Shown: positions 14,412 to 22,406, counted from the first letter of the stretch. The stretch is 32,509 bases of DNA from Myxococcus llanfairpwllgwyngyllgogerychwyrndrobwllllantysiliogogogochensis (GCF_006636215.1 NZ_VIFM01000118.1:1-32509), one strand, 5' to 3'. The notes: generated by a model from the letters alone, not told the origin. A program made the numbers and translations.

Positions 14412-15692
14412 TCAGGGGAACAGCCCTCCGATTCGGGTCTGGACGAAGGCCCCGGCGAGGCCCAGGACGAACACCGTGCCGAGGGCCCATCCCAATCGCA
14501 CGGTGAGCGCCCGCTGCCCCGCCACTCGTGCCACCACCACGAAGCTGACGGCGGCGCTCGCGAGTGACGCGATGGTGGCGCCGACTCCCGCGGTGGTCGG
14601 TGACAGCGACCCATGCGAACTCAGTGACGCGGCCGAGGCCACCGCCGAGGCGCTCGACACCAGTCCTCCCAGCGCGCTCACCGCATAGAAACCCGCGTGG
14701 CCCAGGAGGCTTTGCCCCACCGTGCCCACGACCTGGAACAGCAACAGCATCGCTCCGAACTTGAGCGCGGACGTGAGCGAGAAGGGACTCTCCAGGGGCA
14801 GCGACGGCACGGCGGCCGCGCTGCTCGGAGTCTTGCGGGCCCTCACCAGCGCGAGCCCGATGCTCGACAGCAGGATGAGCGTGAGCGGCACCACGGAGTT
14901 CACCAGCGCCCGATAGGACAGGATGCCGAGCAGTGCGGCATTGCGCATCGCCATCGCCGCCGTGGCCAGCATGACGCCTCGATACGCCACGTCCTGGAGC
15001 CGTCCGTCCGTCTCCTTCACGCGATGGGCCAGCTCCGTCACCGTGACGGTGCTGTTGACGAGCCCTCCCAGGAATCCCGTCACCTCCACGCCGCGCGTGC
15101 CGAAGAGCTTGAGCAACACGTAGTTCACGAACCCCATCGCCGCGATGAGGATGACCGTCACCCACGCCACGCGGGGCACGATGAGCCCCCATGGGTCGAC
15201 GGGCGCGGTCGGCAACACCGGGTAGATGGCGAAGGCGAGGATGGCCAGCAGGATGGCGGAGCGCAGCTCCTCGGCGGTGATCTTGCTGCTGAAGCCCGCC
15301 AGTCGCTCCTTCCATGTGAGCAGCCCCGCGCTCGTCACGGCCACCGCCGCGGGTGTCACCACATGCCCCAATCCACACAGCACTCCGGTGAAGCCGGTGA
15401 CGAGGAGCGCGGCGGAGGTGGTCAGCTCCGCGCCCTCGTTCGCGCGCAGCGACTGCCAGTTCAGGAAGCCCACCAGCACACCCAGCAGGGCCACGGCGGT
15501 GATGGCGAACGGAGTGCCCAGCAGCCCGCCCATCGCACCCAGCAGCGATGCGAAGCCGAAGGTGCGCAAGCCGGCCTCCTTGCCACGCCACTCGCGCTCC
15601 AATCCCACGAAGAGCCCCACGCCCAGGGCCAGCGTCAAGCGCATCAACGTCTCGAGCGGCGGCCAGGAGACGGCCGGCGGAAGTCCTTCCAT
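14412..15692 (-). CDS. MgtC/SapB-DUF4010 family membrane protein
   Basis: The N-terminal part has the MgtC/SapB signature GLEREWRGKEAGLRTF at about 30-45, after the first membrane helix. The remaining part is the DUF4010 domain with a GLVNSTVTV-type line and many more helices, about 12 in total. Members are inner-membrane proteins of unknown transport or regulatory role. The ATG at 15692 (426 residues) is preferred because AAGGAGAGG lies upstream and it falls just after the stop of the upstream gene. The longer frame back to 15869 would add 59 hydrophilic, Cys- and Arg-rich residues antisense-like to that gene's end. The spacing of 34 bases from the channel gene suggests an operon. Confidence 0.88.
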   Translation of the reverse strand: MEGLPPAVSWPPLETLMRLTLALGVGLFVGLEREWRGKEAGLRTFGFASLLGAMGGLLGTPFAITAVALLGVLVGFLNWQSLRANEGAELTTSAALLVTGFTGVLCGLGHVVTPAAVAVTSAGLLTWKERLAGFSSKITAEELRSAILLAILAFAIYPVLPTAPVDPWGLIVPRVAWVTVILIAAMGFVNYVLLKLFGTRGVEVTGFLGGLVNSTVTVTELAHRVKETDGRLQDVAYRGVMLATAAMAMRNAALLGILSYRALVNSVVPLTLILLSSIGLALVRARKTPSSAAAVPSLPLESPFSLTSALKFGAMLLLFQVVGTVGQSLLGHAGFYAVSALGGLVSSASAVASAASLSSHGSLSPTTAGVGATIASLASAAVSFVVVARVAGQRALTVRLGWALGTVFVLGLAGAFVQTRIGGLFP

Positions 15693-15726
15693 CAAGGGTG
15701 AGCCTCTCCTTCGTCGAGCGAAGACT

Positions 15727-16815
15727 TCAGGTGGTGTGGCGTGGTGCCTCGTGCGCCGCGTCGCCCACGGCGTGCAGCCGGGACCATCCGCGCTCGCGCA
15801 ACAATCGCTGGATGGGCTCGCGCAGTGACGCTCGGAGTCGCTGCACCTCATCCGGAGTTCCATCTTCACTCACGGGCACCCGCCAGGAAGCGCCGCCTCC
15901 CGCCAATGGAGGCGCATCCTCACCGGCCAGGACCAGCCGCACCACGAGCGGCGGCGGTCCGTTCGCATCCCCGTCACACGCGGCGCCATCCACCGTGGCC
16001 CGGGCCCGGGCCCGGTCCTGGGCGGAGAGGCCATTGAAGACGGTGACGGCCTGCTCGGCCACGGTCGGACGCGAGCACTGGAAGACGACGCACCAGGGCC
16101 TGTGCGCGGGCTTCTCCGCGGGCATCATCAACCAGCGGAAGAGCAGCACGGCGAGCGTGGCGCCCAGCATCTGCGCGGCGACGAAGGACTCGACATCCAT
16201 CGCATGCAGGGCGCTGGCGCGGGTGCTCACGGCGCGCGCGAGGATGAGCGCGGGATTGGCCAGCGAGCGCGAGTCGGTGAACCAGACAGTGGCGGCGGCA
16301 TAGCCCGCGACGACCAGGGGCGTGGCGGAGGGACGGCTGCGCACGCACCCACGCACCACCACCAGCAGGCCGAACGTGGCGACCAGCTCCGTGAGGAACT
16401 GCGCGGAGCTGGCCGAAGGCGCACGCGTCGCGATGAGCAGGGGCTCCCCGCACATGAGGTGGGCGACCAGCCGTCCGACCAGGCCACCGCCGAGCTGCGC
16501 GAGCACGTAGCGCGGAACGTCCCGCCACGGCGTGCCGTCCTCCAGCGCATCCGCGAAGGTGAGGGCGGGATTGAAGTGCGCCCCGGACAACGGCTGGAGC
16601 ACCAGCGTGAGGCAGGCGAGGACGACGCCCGCGGCCAGGGACATGAAGAGGCGCCCGTCGGTGGCGCTCACTCCCAGGTGCTCCGCGCCGTGGTGGGCCC
16701 CTTCGAGTGCCACCACGAGCAGCCCGCAGCCGAGCGCTTCGACCGCGAGCCTCCGGGGCCGGTTCAGGCGCCCCGTGCCGGACGGTGTCGTCGTGGATGG
16801 AAGTGCACCCGTCAT
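15727..16815 (-). CDS. AqpS-like MIP channel fused to a degenerate arsenate-reductase-like domain
   Basis: Residues 22-230 are a major intrinsic protein channel with six helices and both pore motifs: NPA at 82-84 and NPA at 187-189. The residue after the second NPA is L190, not the arginine of normal aquaporins. That and the context LANPALILARA match the arsenic-associated AqpS group rather than water channels. Residues about 241-345 resemble low-molecular-weight phosphatase-type ArsC, ending in W311RVP and DEVQRLRASLREPIQRLL. The usual CxHNAGRS active loop is missing: after FQC247 the sequence goes straight to SRPTVAEQ, so catalysis is unlikely. The ATG at 16815 has GGAGG about 9 bases upstream; a TTG at 16869 is the longer option. 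No ars gene cluster surrounds it. Export of arsenical or another small neutral solute is inferred. Confidence 0.88.
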   Translation of the reverse strand: MTGALPSTTTPSGTGRLNRPRRLAVEALGCGLLVVALEGAHHGAEHLGVSATDGRLFMSLAAGVVLACLTLVLQPLSGAHFNPALTFADALEDGTPWRDVPRYVLAQLGGGLVGRLVAHLMCGEPLLIATRAPSASSAQFLTELVATFGLLVVVRGCVRSRPSATPLVVAGYAAATVWFTDSRSLANPALILARAVSTRASALHAMDVESFVAAQMLGATLAVLLFRWLMMPAEKPAHRPWCVVFQCSRPTVAEQAVTVFNGLSAQDRARARATVDGAACDGDANGPPPLVVRLVLAGEDAPPLAGGGASWRVPVSEDGTPDEVQRLRASLREPIQRLLRERGWSRLHAVGDAAHEAPRHTT

Positions 16816-16928
16816 CGCCCGGCCCTCCAGCGGATCTCCCACCCTATGCCTCGACGAAAGGGTCGTCAAAGGCGAGCGCGAGGGCCCGAGCGAAAGCCGA
16901 CGAGTGGTCGGGCTTGCTCGCTCGCGGA

Positions 16929-16956
16929 GGGCCCGGACGTGTCCGTCACCGGGCCC
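16929..16956 (-). terminator. Hairpin after frmB
   Basis: GGGCCCGG (16929-16936) pairs with CCGGGCCC (16949-16956), 8 perfect pairs around a 12-base loop. It starts 19 bases after the frmB stop on the minus strand. It lacks a T run. It separates the frm pair from the channel gene. Confidence 0.5.
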
Positions 16957-16975
16957 CCGCGAGGTGTCCGCGAGG

Positions 16976-17827
16976 CTACGCGTTCAGCGCCGCGGCGTGG
17001 TGCCGCAGGTGGTCCTCCATGAACGTGGAGATGAAGTAGTAGCCGTGGTCATACCCGTCATGGATGCGCAGCGTGAGCGGCTGCCCCGTGGCCTCGCAGG
17101 CCTCTTTCAGCAGCTCCGGCTTGAGCTGCTCCTGGAGGAACTTGTCGCCCGTGCCCTGGTCCACCAGCAGCGGAGGAAGCCGCGTCTTCGCGGAACGGAT
17201 CAGCTCCGTGGCGTCGTACTCGCGCCACGTGGCCGTGTCCTCGCCCAGGTAGCCCTTGAAGGCCTTCTGGCCCCACGGCACGCGCATGGGCGCGACGATG
17301 GGCGCGAAGGCGGACACGGAGCGGTATCGCCCCGGATTGCGCAGCGCGCACACCAGCGCGCCATGGCCGCCCATGGAGTGCCCGAAGATGCCCTCGCGGT
17401 CCTCTCGGGCGGGGAAGTGCTCGGCGATGAGCGCGGGCAGCTCCCGGGTGACGTACGTGCCCATGCGGTAGCGCGCGGACCAGGGCGCCTGGGTGGCGTC
17501 CAGGTAGAAGCCCGCGCCCACGCCGAAGTCCCAGGACGCGTCCTCGCCGGCATAGCCCGCGCCACGAGGACTGGTGTCGAGTGCCACCAGCATCACCCCC
17601 AGCTCGGAGGCCACGCGCTGCGCGCCTCCCTTGATGAGGAAGGTGTCCTCCGTGCACGTGAGGCCGGCGAGGTAGTAGAGCACCGGCACCTTGCGCTCCC
17701 GCGCCTGCGGCGGAACGAAGACGCCGAAGCGCATGTCACCCCCGCACGCCTCGGACACGTGCTTGTAGAAGCCGACGGTGCCGTCGAAGCAGCTGTGCTG
17801 GCTCAGCAGTGTGGGGGCCGCCGTCAT
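16976..17827 (-). CDS. frmB: S-formylglutathione hydrolase
   Basis: The enzyme hydrolyses S-formylglutathione to formate and glutathione, the second step of glutathione-dependent formaldehyde detoxification. It is an esterase D-type alpha/beta hydrolase of 283 residues, the normal length. The nucleophile is S151 in GHSMGG, the likely acid is D228 (DQGTGDKF) and the histidine is H261 (GYDHGYYF). YYLAGLTCTEDTF near 51-63 is a family line near the oxyanion hole. The ATG at 17827 overlaps the stop of frmA by 4 bases (ATGA), so the two are coupled. The open frame continues upstream through frmA, but that part is out-of-frame sequence and not a fusion. No FrmR-type repressor is visible. Confidence 0.96.
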   Translation of the reverse strand: MTAAPTLLSQHSCFDGTVGFYKHVSEACGGDMRFGVFVPPQARERKVPVLYYLAGLTCTEDTFLIKGGAQRVASELGVMLVALDTSPRGAGYAGEDASWDFGVGAGFYLDATQAPWSARYRMGTYVTRELPALIAEHFPAREDREGIFGHSMGGHGALVCALRNPGRYRSVSAFAPIVAPMRVPWGQKAFKGYLGEDTATWREYDATELIRSAKTRLPPLLVDQGTGDKFLQEQLKPELLKEACEATGQPLTLRIHDGYDHGYYFISTFMEDHLRHHAAALNA

Positions 17828-18936
17828 GAGTACTTCACCACGCTGCGGATGGACTCGCCCCGGTGCATCAGGTCGAAGCCCTGGTTGATGTCCTCCAGCT
17901 TCAGCGTGTGGGTGATGAGGTCGTCGACGTTGATCTTCCCGTTCATGTACCAGTCGACAATCTGGGGAACGTCCGTGCGGCCCCGCGCGCCGCCGAACGC
18001 GCTGCCCTTCCACACGCGCCCGGTGACGAGTTGGAAGGGCCGCGTCTTGATCTCCTGCCCGGCGCCCGCCACGCCGATGACGATGCTCTCGCCCCAGCCC
18101 CGGTGGCAGCACTCGAGCGCCTGGCGCATCGTGTTCACGTTGCCAATGCACTCGAAGCTGTAGTCCGCGCCGCCGTTCGTCAGGTTGACGAGGTAGGGCA
18201 CCAGGTCCCCCTCGACTTCCTTCGGGTTGACGAAGTGGGTGAGGCCGAACTTCTCCGCCATGGCCTTGCGCGCGGGGTTGATGTCCACGCCGACAATCTG
18301 GTCCGCGCCCACCATGCGCGCGGCCTGCACCACGTTGAGCCCGATTCCGCCCAGTCCGAACACGACGACGCGCGCGCCCGCCTCCACCTTCGCCGTGTAC
18401 ACCACCGCGCCGATGCCCGTCGTCACGCCGCAGCCGATGTAGCAGACCTTGTCGAACGGGGCGTCCTCGCGAATCTTCGCGACGGCGATCTCCGGCAGCA
18501 CCGTGTACTGCGCGAAGGTGGACGTGCCCATGTAGTGGTGCACGCTCTGCTTGCCCAACCGGAAGCGACTGGTGCCGTCCGGCATCAGGCCCTTGCCCTG
18601 CGTCGCGCGGATGGCCGTACACAGGTTCGTCTTGCGCGACAGGCACGACTTACATTGCCGACACTCCGGCGTGTACAGCGGGATGACGTGGTCGCCCTTG
18701 CGCACCGACGTCACGCCCGGCCCCACGTCCACCACCACGCCCGCGCCCTCGTGGCCGAGGATGGCGGGGAACAAGCCCTCCGGGTCCTGCCCGGAGAGCG
18801 TGAACTCGTCCGTGTGGCAGATGCCGGTGGCCTTCAGCTCGATGAGCACCTCTCCCGCCTTGGGCCCCTCGAGGTGAACCGTCTCGATGCTCAACGGCTT
18901 TCCCGCCTCGAGCGCCACCGCCGCGCGCACGTCCAT
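17824..18936 (-). CDS. frmA: S-(hydroxymethyl)glutathione dehydrogenase, class III alcohol dehydrogenase
   Basis: The enzyme oxidises S-hydroxymethylglutathione to S-formylglutathione with NAD. The protein is 370 residues, matching the family. The catalytic zinc site has C40 (GICHTDEF) and H62/E63 (GHEGAG). The structural zinc site has C92, C95, C98 and C106. The NAD-binding GLGGIGLNVVQ is in the middle, and GGARGRTDVPQ near the C-terminus is typical of class III. The ATG at 18936 is chosen for its GGGAGG about 8 bases upstream; the frame extends to 18999 without support. It is the first gene of the frmA-frmB pair, and the end of the pair is marked by the hairpin at 16929-16956. A promoter should lie in 18937-19044, but I see no clear box. 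Confidence 0.97.
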   Translation of the reverse strand: MDVRAAVALEAGKPLSIETVHLEGPKAGEVLIELKATGICHTDEFTLSGQDPEGLFPAILGHEGAGVVVDVGPGVTSVRKGDHVIPLYTPECRQCKSCLSRKTNLCTAIRATQGKGLMPDGTSRFRLGKQSVHHYMGTSTFAQYTVLPEIAVAKIREDAPFDKVCYIGCGVTTGIGAVVYTAKVEAGARVVVFGLGGIGLNVVQAARMVGADQIVGVDINPARKAMAEKFGLTHFVNPKEVEGDLVPYLVNLTNGGADYSFECIGNVNTMRQALECCHRGWGESIVIGVAGAGQEIKTRPFQLVTGRVWKGSAFGGARGRTDVPQIVDWYMNGKINVDDLITHTLKLEDINQGFDLMHRGESIRSVVKYS

Positions 18937-19044
18937 ACACGAGCCTCCCTGTGAAGTTTTGAGGGGCGCAGCGTAATGCGCACGGTGCCTGGGGGGCACG
19001 ACGGAATCACCCCGTGACCTCCAGGAAACGCTTCTGCCTTCGAG

Positions 19045-19085
19045 AAAAAACGAAGGGCCTGGAACCGGTGCGCGGTTCCAGGCCC
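19045..19085 (-). terminator. Rho-independent terminator of the TPR lipoprotein gene
   Basis: A perfect 13-bp stem (19055-19067 with 19073-19085, arm GGGCCTGGAACCG) with a 5-base loop is followed on the minus strand by TTCG and then six Ts (the A run at 19045-19050). It starts 25 bases after the stop of the gene at 19110. This is the clearest intrinsic terminator in the window. Confidence 0.9.
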
Positions 19086-19109
19086 TGGAGGTTCAGGAAG
19101 GCGAGGGGA

Positions 19110-19895
19110 CTACTGCGCGTTCGCCGCCTGGGCCTTGGTGGCCTTCTGCGCGTCGCTGAACTTCTTGGTCATGTCCGCGAACTGGCCCTGGAACTCGTCC
19201 ATCCGCTTCTGGTGCTCGGCGGCGCGGGCGTTCGCCTCGGCGACGATGGCCGGGTCCTTCGCGTTCTCGGTGGCCTCCGACAGCGCCATCTCCTTCTGCT
19301 GCCGCTCGTATTCCATGAGGCGGCCCATCACCACGCGCTTGTTGAGGTACGTGTTGGCGGAGTTGGGGTTGAGGGCGATGACCTGGTCGTAATAGTTGAG
19401 CGACTTCTCCAGGTCGGCCTTGACGATGGGCGCCGCCATGGAGCGCGCACCACCGCGCTGAGCGTAGATTTCAGCAATCCACCCGAGGGACGCCTCGTCC
19501 TTCGGCTCGAGCTTCAGGGCCTCGTTGAAGTACTTCTCGGCCGCTTCCGTGGCACCGCCCTGCATGTTCATGCTGGCGAGCGTCCGGTACGTCTCGGCCT
19601 TCTCGGCCGGCGTGGTCTTCATCTCGAGGATCTTCAGGACGGCCTCGCTGGCCTTGTCCATCTCCCCGAGCTGGAGGTGGGCGAACGCCTTCTTCTCCCA
19701 GACCTTCTCCTGCTTGGGGTCCGCCTGGAGTGACAGCGCGTAGGCCGCGGCGGCCTCCTTGTACTCCTTCTTGCTCAGGTGATCGCTGCCCTTGATGCGG
19801 TGTGGCTTGGCGAGGTCCTCCTCGCCTTTACAGGCCACCGTGCCGCCCAGGGCGAGAACTCCGAACACCAGACCGACTCGTGCCAGTCGCTTCAT
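19110..19895 (-). CDS. TPR-repeat lipoprotein
   Basis: The protein starts with a lipoprotein signal and the box TVAC, with C22 lipidated. About five TPR-like helical hairpins follow (residues 30-200): the lines DHLSKKEYKEAAAAYALSL, KAFAHLQLGEMDKASEAV, AEKYFNEALKLEPKDEAS and SLNYYDQVIALNPNSANTY fit the TPR consensus. From about 200 to 278 it is a charged, Ala/Gln/Lys-rich coiled-coil-like helix. It is an envelope-attached scaffold, partner unknown. The ATG at 19895 is preferred to that at 19946 because it puts the signal at the N-terminus; AAAGG lies about 12 bases upstream. The gene stands alone, bounded by its own strong terminator. Confidence 0.87.
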   Translation of the reverse strand: MKRLARVGLVFGVLALGGTVACKGEEDLAKPHRIKGSDHLSKKEYKEAAAAYALSLQADPKQEKVWEKKAFAHLQLGEMDKASEAVLKILEMKTTPAEKAETYRTLASMNMQGGATEAAEKYFNEALKLEPKDEASLGWIAEIYAQRGGARSMAAPIVKADLEKSLNYYDQVIALNPNSANTYLNKRVVMGRLMEYERQQKEMALSEATENAKDPAIVAEANARAAEHQKRMDEFQGQFADMTKKFSDAQKATKAQAANAQ

Positions 19896-20239
19896 GTGTG
19901 TGAACCTTTCGAGCGGGCCTGAGGAGTCGACCCCGGCCCCCTTCATCCTGCTGTCCGCTCATCGTGTGGGACCCGGCCTCACGGGTCCGAAAGCCCGGCA
20001 AGCATACCTGAAGTCCCGGCTCTGGCACCCAGGCCAAGCGCGCCTGCCCTCCAAGCTTTCGGGCTCCCTCCGGCCCCCGGCACCTCGACCAGCGGCCACC
20101 TGGCTCGGTCACTCGGGGTACGGGTCTCGGCGAGTCACAGCCAGGGCGCGGCGCTCGCTGCGTATGAACCGCGACAAGGCGCGGCGTCCGCACCCCGGCC
20201 GGGGGAGCACGTGGGACACCCGTCAGGGGGAGTCAGGCG
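19896..20239. other. 344-base intergenic region between divergent lipoprotein genes
   Basis: It holds no gene that I can support. The long frames crossing it are GC-driven. It should carry both divergent promoters, but no convincing -35/-10 pair or sigma-54 element was found. Its right end contains GGGGGAG (20227-20233), the ribosome binding site of the gene at 20240. Confidence 0.6.
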
Positions 20240-20986
20240 ATGTGGAGCAAGAGGTGGGTGGGAGTCCTGATGATGGGGCTGATGGTGGGCAATGGGGTCG
20301 CATGCAGCCCGTTGAGGCTCGCGGTCCCGGAGACGTTGGCGCGCGAGGCCCGTCCGGTCCCCATCGAGCGGCACCAGCGGTTCCTGGGCACGGGGGGCAC
20401 TCTGTCCGCCGCTGGATACTCCGCGCTGTATGCCACCGATGCGGTCGAGTTCATGAGCGGCTCGCTGCGCAACGCCACCGCCTGCGAGCGGAAGTCGGCC
20501 TATCGCTTCACGCTGGCTTCAGGGGTGCCGTCATCCCGTCCGACGAAGGTGGAGTGCCAGGAGAAGATGACGGGCGTGCAGGCGGAGCTGGAGGCGTTGA
20601 AGGGGCAGTTCACCGTGGGCCGCGGCCAGAGCCGTGTCCTCTGCGAGCTGGAGGGGGGCGGGCGCGTGGAGCTCACGCAGTCCGCGGAGCGCCAGAGAGC
20701 CGTCACGGAGGCCCCGGTCGTACGAGGGCAGGCGCAGGTGGGCGAGGTGCGCTTGAGTGTCCAGAGCGCCAGCCAGTCCCAGCGCGGATTGCCGGTGTCC
20801 TATCTCGGCTTCCACCTGCTCCGCGATGAGCGGACGGTGGCCTCCGTGCAGGTGGTGAAACCCGCGACGCTGTGGATGGCACCGGACCTGTCGGCGGAGG
20901 AGCGCGATGCCGTGGTGCTCACCGCCTTTTCGCTGATGCTCCAGCGCGCGTGGACCCCGGAGGGTCCGCTGGACTGCGACGTGTAG
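20240..20986 (+). CDS. Uncharacterised lipoprotein
   Basis: A hydrophobic start (WVGVLMMGLMVGNGV) ends in the box GVAC with C22 as the expected lipid anchor, so the protein is attached to the envelope. Two cysteines, in the lines NATACERKSAYRF and VECQEKM, may form a disulphide. A third sits in RVLCELEGGG and a fourth near the end (DCDV). The middle region (about 117-200) is beta-rich and Gln/Ser-rich. I recognise no domain. The ATG has a strong GGGGGAG upstream. It converges with the ABM-like gene, separated by a long hairpin terminator. No operon partner is visible. Confidence 0.82.
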   Translation: MWSKRWVGVLMMGLMVGNGVACSPLRLAVPETLAREARPVPIERHQRFLGTGGTLSAAGYSALYATDAVEFMSGSLRNATACERKSAYRFTLASGVPSSRPTKVECQEKMTGVQAELEALKGQFTVGRGQSRVLCELEGGGRVELTQSAERQRAVTEAPVVRGQAQVGEVRLSVQSASQSQRGLPVSYLGFHLLRDERTVASVQVVKPATLWMAPDLSAEERDAVVLTAFSLMLQRAWTPEGPLDCDV

Positions 20987-21008
20987 TGTCTCGCGGAGTG
21001 TGGGTTCC

Positions 21009-21054
21009 GGAGTCCCGGCGATGGGTCCACCCTTGGACCCACGCCGGGGGCTCC
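21009..21054. terminator. Long bidirectional hairpin terminator
   Basis: TGGGTCCA (21022-21029) pairs with TGGACCCA (21034-21041) around CCCT; CCCGGCG (21014-21020) pairs with CGCCGGG (21042-21048) after a one-base bulge; GGAG/CTCC extend it further. The stem has about 19 pairs. It lies between the convergent genes ending at 20986 and 21076. Confidence 0.8.
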
Positions 21055-21075
21055 ATCGGGCCGCCTCGAGTCTCG

Positions 21076-21381
21076 TTACGGGGCGCTGCCGTACGAGCCG
21101 ATCCGCTCGACGGGTTGCGGCTTCGGCGGCTCACCCACGGCCCAGCGGGCCACGGTGGCTTGCAGCGCTCGGGCCGCCTCGATTCCAAACAACGGGTTCT
21201 CGATGCCTTCATCCAGGTCGAGCAGCGCGATGAACTCGGTGCTGCCCGCTCGATGAAAGTATGAATAGCGCAGGCCCTTGGGCTGCTGTGCCCTCACGGC
21301 CTCGAACGCGGCCTGGACCGCTCGAGTCACCTCCGCGACACCTTGCTCCGCCACCTGGTAACGCACCATCAGTACAGGCAT
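21076..21381 (-). CDS. Small ABM-like (dimeric alpha/beta barrel) protein
   Basis: This 101-residue protein starts MPVLMVRYQV and continues with a helix (GVAEVTRAVQAAFEAV), then a beta pair (LRYSYFHRAGSTEFIALLDL). This order fits the ferredoxin-like fold of antibiotic-biosynthesis-monooxygenase-type (ABM) domains, which dimerise into a small barrel. No cofactor is required by many members, so a monooxygenase, heme-degrading or purely binding role cannot be separated. The ATG at 21381 has AAGGAG 7 bases upstream. It is divergent from an ECF sigma factor, with 72 bases between. ECF groups with C-terminal extensions commonly control small redox enzymes next to them, so this protein is a likely target of that sigma factor. 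Confidence 0.78.
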   Translation of the reverse strand: MPVLMVRYQVAEQGVAEVTRAVQAAFEAVRAQQPKGLRYSYFHRAGSTEFIALLDLDEGIENPLFGIEAARALQATVARWAVGEPPKPQPVERIGSYGSAP

Positions 21382-21453
21382 GACCGGCTCCTTGTTCTCG
21401 CGTCGTTCATCGCGTCTCTCGCTATGATGAATGGCGCGGATGAAAGGTGACCG
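21382..21453. promoter_or_regulatory. Divergent promoter region for the ABM-like and ECF genes
   Basis: The 72-base gap must hold both promoters or their 5' parts. TTCATC (21406-21411) and GATGAA (21426-21431) form a 6-bp inverted repeat. TCGCGTC occurs twice, at 21398-21404 and 21410-21416; CGTC is common in ECF -10 boxes. No complete ECF promoter is certain. Confidence 0.4.
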
Positions 21454-22362
21454 ATGGCGAATCACTCCGAGTTGGCCGAGCAGTTCGACCGGTCCCGCCG
21501 CCACCTGCGGGCGGTCGCGTTTCGCATGCTCGGCACCGCCGACGAGGCGGACGACGCGGTGCAGGAGACCTGGCTTCGAGCCAGCCGCTTCGATGCCCGT
21601 GCCGTCGTCAACGTGGCGGGCTGGCTGACCACGATTGTCGCGCGCGTGTGCCTGGAGTCGCTGCGCTCGCGCCAGCGACGGGGTGAGGAGTTTCTCGACG
21701 TCGCTGAACTCGACCGGGTCATCGCCCACGATGCCGAGGCTCATCCGGAGGGTGACCTGGTGATGGCGGAGTCCGTCGGGCTCGCGCTGCTCGTGGTGCT
21801 CGACGCGTTGGGGCCCGCGGAACGCATCGCCTTCGTGCTGCATGATTTGTTCGGCGTGTCTTTCGAGGAGATCGCCGGGATTGTCGAGCGCTCCCCTGTC
21901 GCCGCGAAGAAGCTGGCGAGCCGTGCCCGTCAGCGGGTGCGGGGCACGCCCACGGTTTCCGCCGCCGAGCTCCGCGAGCAGCGTGAGGTCATCGACGCCT
22001 TCCTCGCCGCTTCACGCACGGGGGACCTGGAGGCCCTCCTCGCCGTGCTGGCTCCAGACGTCGTGCGCCGTGCGGACCGTGCCGCGCTGCGAGGTGAGGA
22101 GGAACCCGAGGTTCGTGGCGCTCGCCGCGTCGCGGAGGAGACGCTCACCAACTCCGGCCGAGCGCGCTTCGCCCGACCCGTCTTCGTGAATGGCGCCCTG
22201 GGCATCGTCGTCGCGCCGCTTGGGCGGCCGCTGCTCGTCCTCGAAATCGAACGCCGAGGCGACCGCGTCGCGGCGTTCAACGTCATCAGCGACCGGGCCC
22301 GTCTCCGTCAGCTTCGATTCTCCGTCGTCGACCCCGTCCCCACCTGGGCATCTCCATCGTGA
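21454..22362 (+). CDS. ECF sigma factor with C-terminal SnoaL-like domain
   Basis: Residues 1-165 are the sigma-70 regions 2 and 4: the region 2 line FRMLGTADEADDAVQETWLRASRF with WLTTIVARVCLESLRSR, then region 4 LGPAERIAFVLHDLFGVSFEEIAGIVERSPVAAKKLASRARQRV. The 135-residue C-terminal domain starts with REQREVIDAFLAASRTGDLEALLAVLAPDVV, the SnoaL/NTF2-like start seen in SigJ/ECF41/ECF56-type factors. That extension regulates the sigma factor in place of a separate anti-sigma protein, and no anti-sigma gene is visible next to it. The typical DGGG motif reads ADRAALRG, and the family NPDKL-like spot reads SDRARLRQL. The ATG at 21454 has AAAGG about 7 bases upstream. The likely target is the divergent ABM-like gene. 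Confidence 0.92.
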   Translation: MANHSELAEQFDRSRRHLRAVAFRMLGTADEADDAVQETWLRASRFDARAVVNVAGWLTTIVARVCLESLRSRQRRGEEFLDVAELDRVIAHDAEAHPEGDLVMAESVGLALLVVLDALGPAERIAFVLHDLFGVSFEEIAGIVERSPVAAKKLASRARQRVRGTPTVSAAELREQREVIDAFLAASRTGDLEALLAVLAPDVVRRADRAALRGEEEPEVRGARRVAEETLTNSGRARFARPVFVNGALGIVVAPLGRPLLVLEIERRGDRVAAFNVISDRARLRQLRFSVVDPVPTWASPS

Positions 22363-22369
22363 ACCGCCC

Positions 22370-22406
22370 AGGTGGGTGAGCCCACCTTCCCCTTGAACCG
22401 GGAAGG
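22370..22406. terminator. Two overlapping alternative hairpins between convergent genes
   Basis: AGGTGGG (22370-22376) pairs with CCCACCT (22381-22387), a 7-bp stem. CCTTCCC (22385-22391) pairs with GGGAAGG (22400-22406), another 7-bp stem. They share 22385-22387, so only one can form fully at a time. One may serve each convergent gene. Confidence 0.55.

Noticed and set aside
14374-15591. 405-codon minus-strand frame overlapping the DUF4010 gene
   Set aside because: Arg/Gly/Ala-rich translation without helices; the other frame has MgtC motifs and membrane segments.
16976-18646. Apparent 556-residue protein spanning frmB and part of frmA
   Set aside because: Only the last 283 residues read as FrmB; the first part is out-of-frame frmA. 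The ATGA overlap gives separate starts.
19792-20829. 345-codon plus-strand frame across the intergenic gap and the 20240 gene
   Set aside because: It is out of frame with the lipoprotein gene, has no ribosome binding site and is low-complexity Arg/Gly/Pro.
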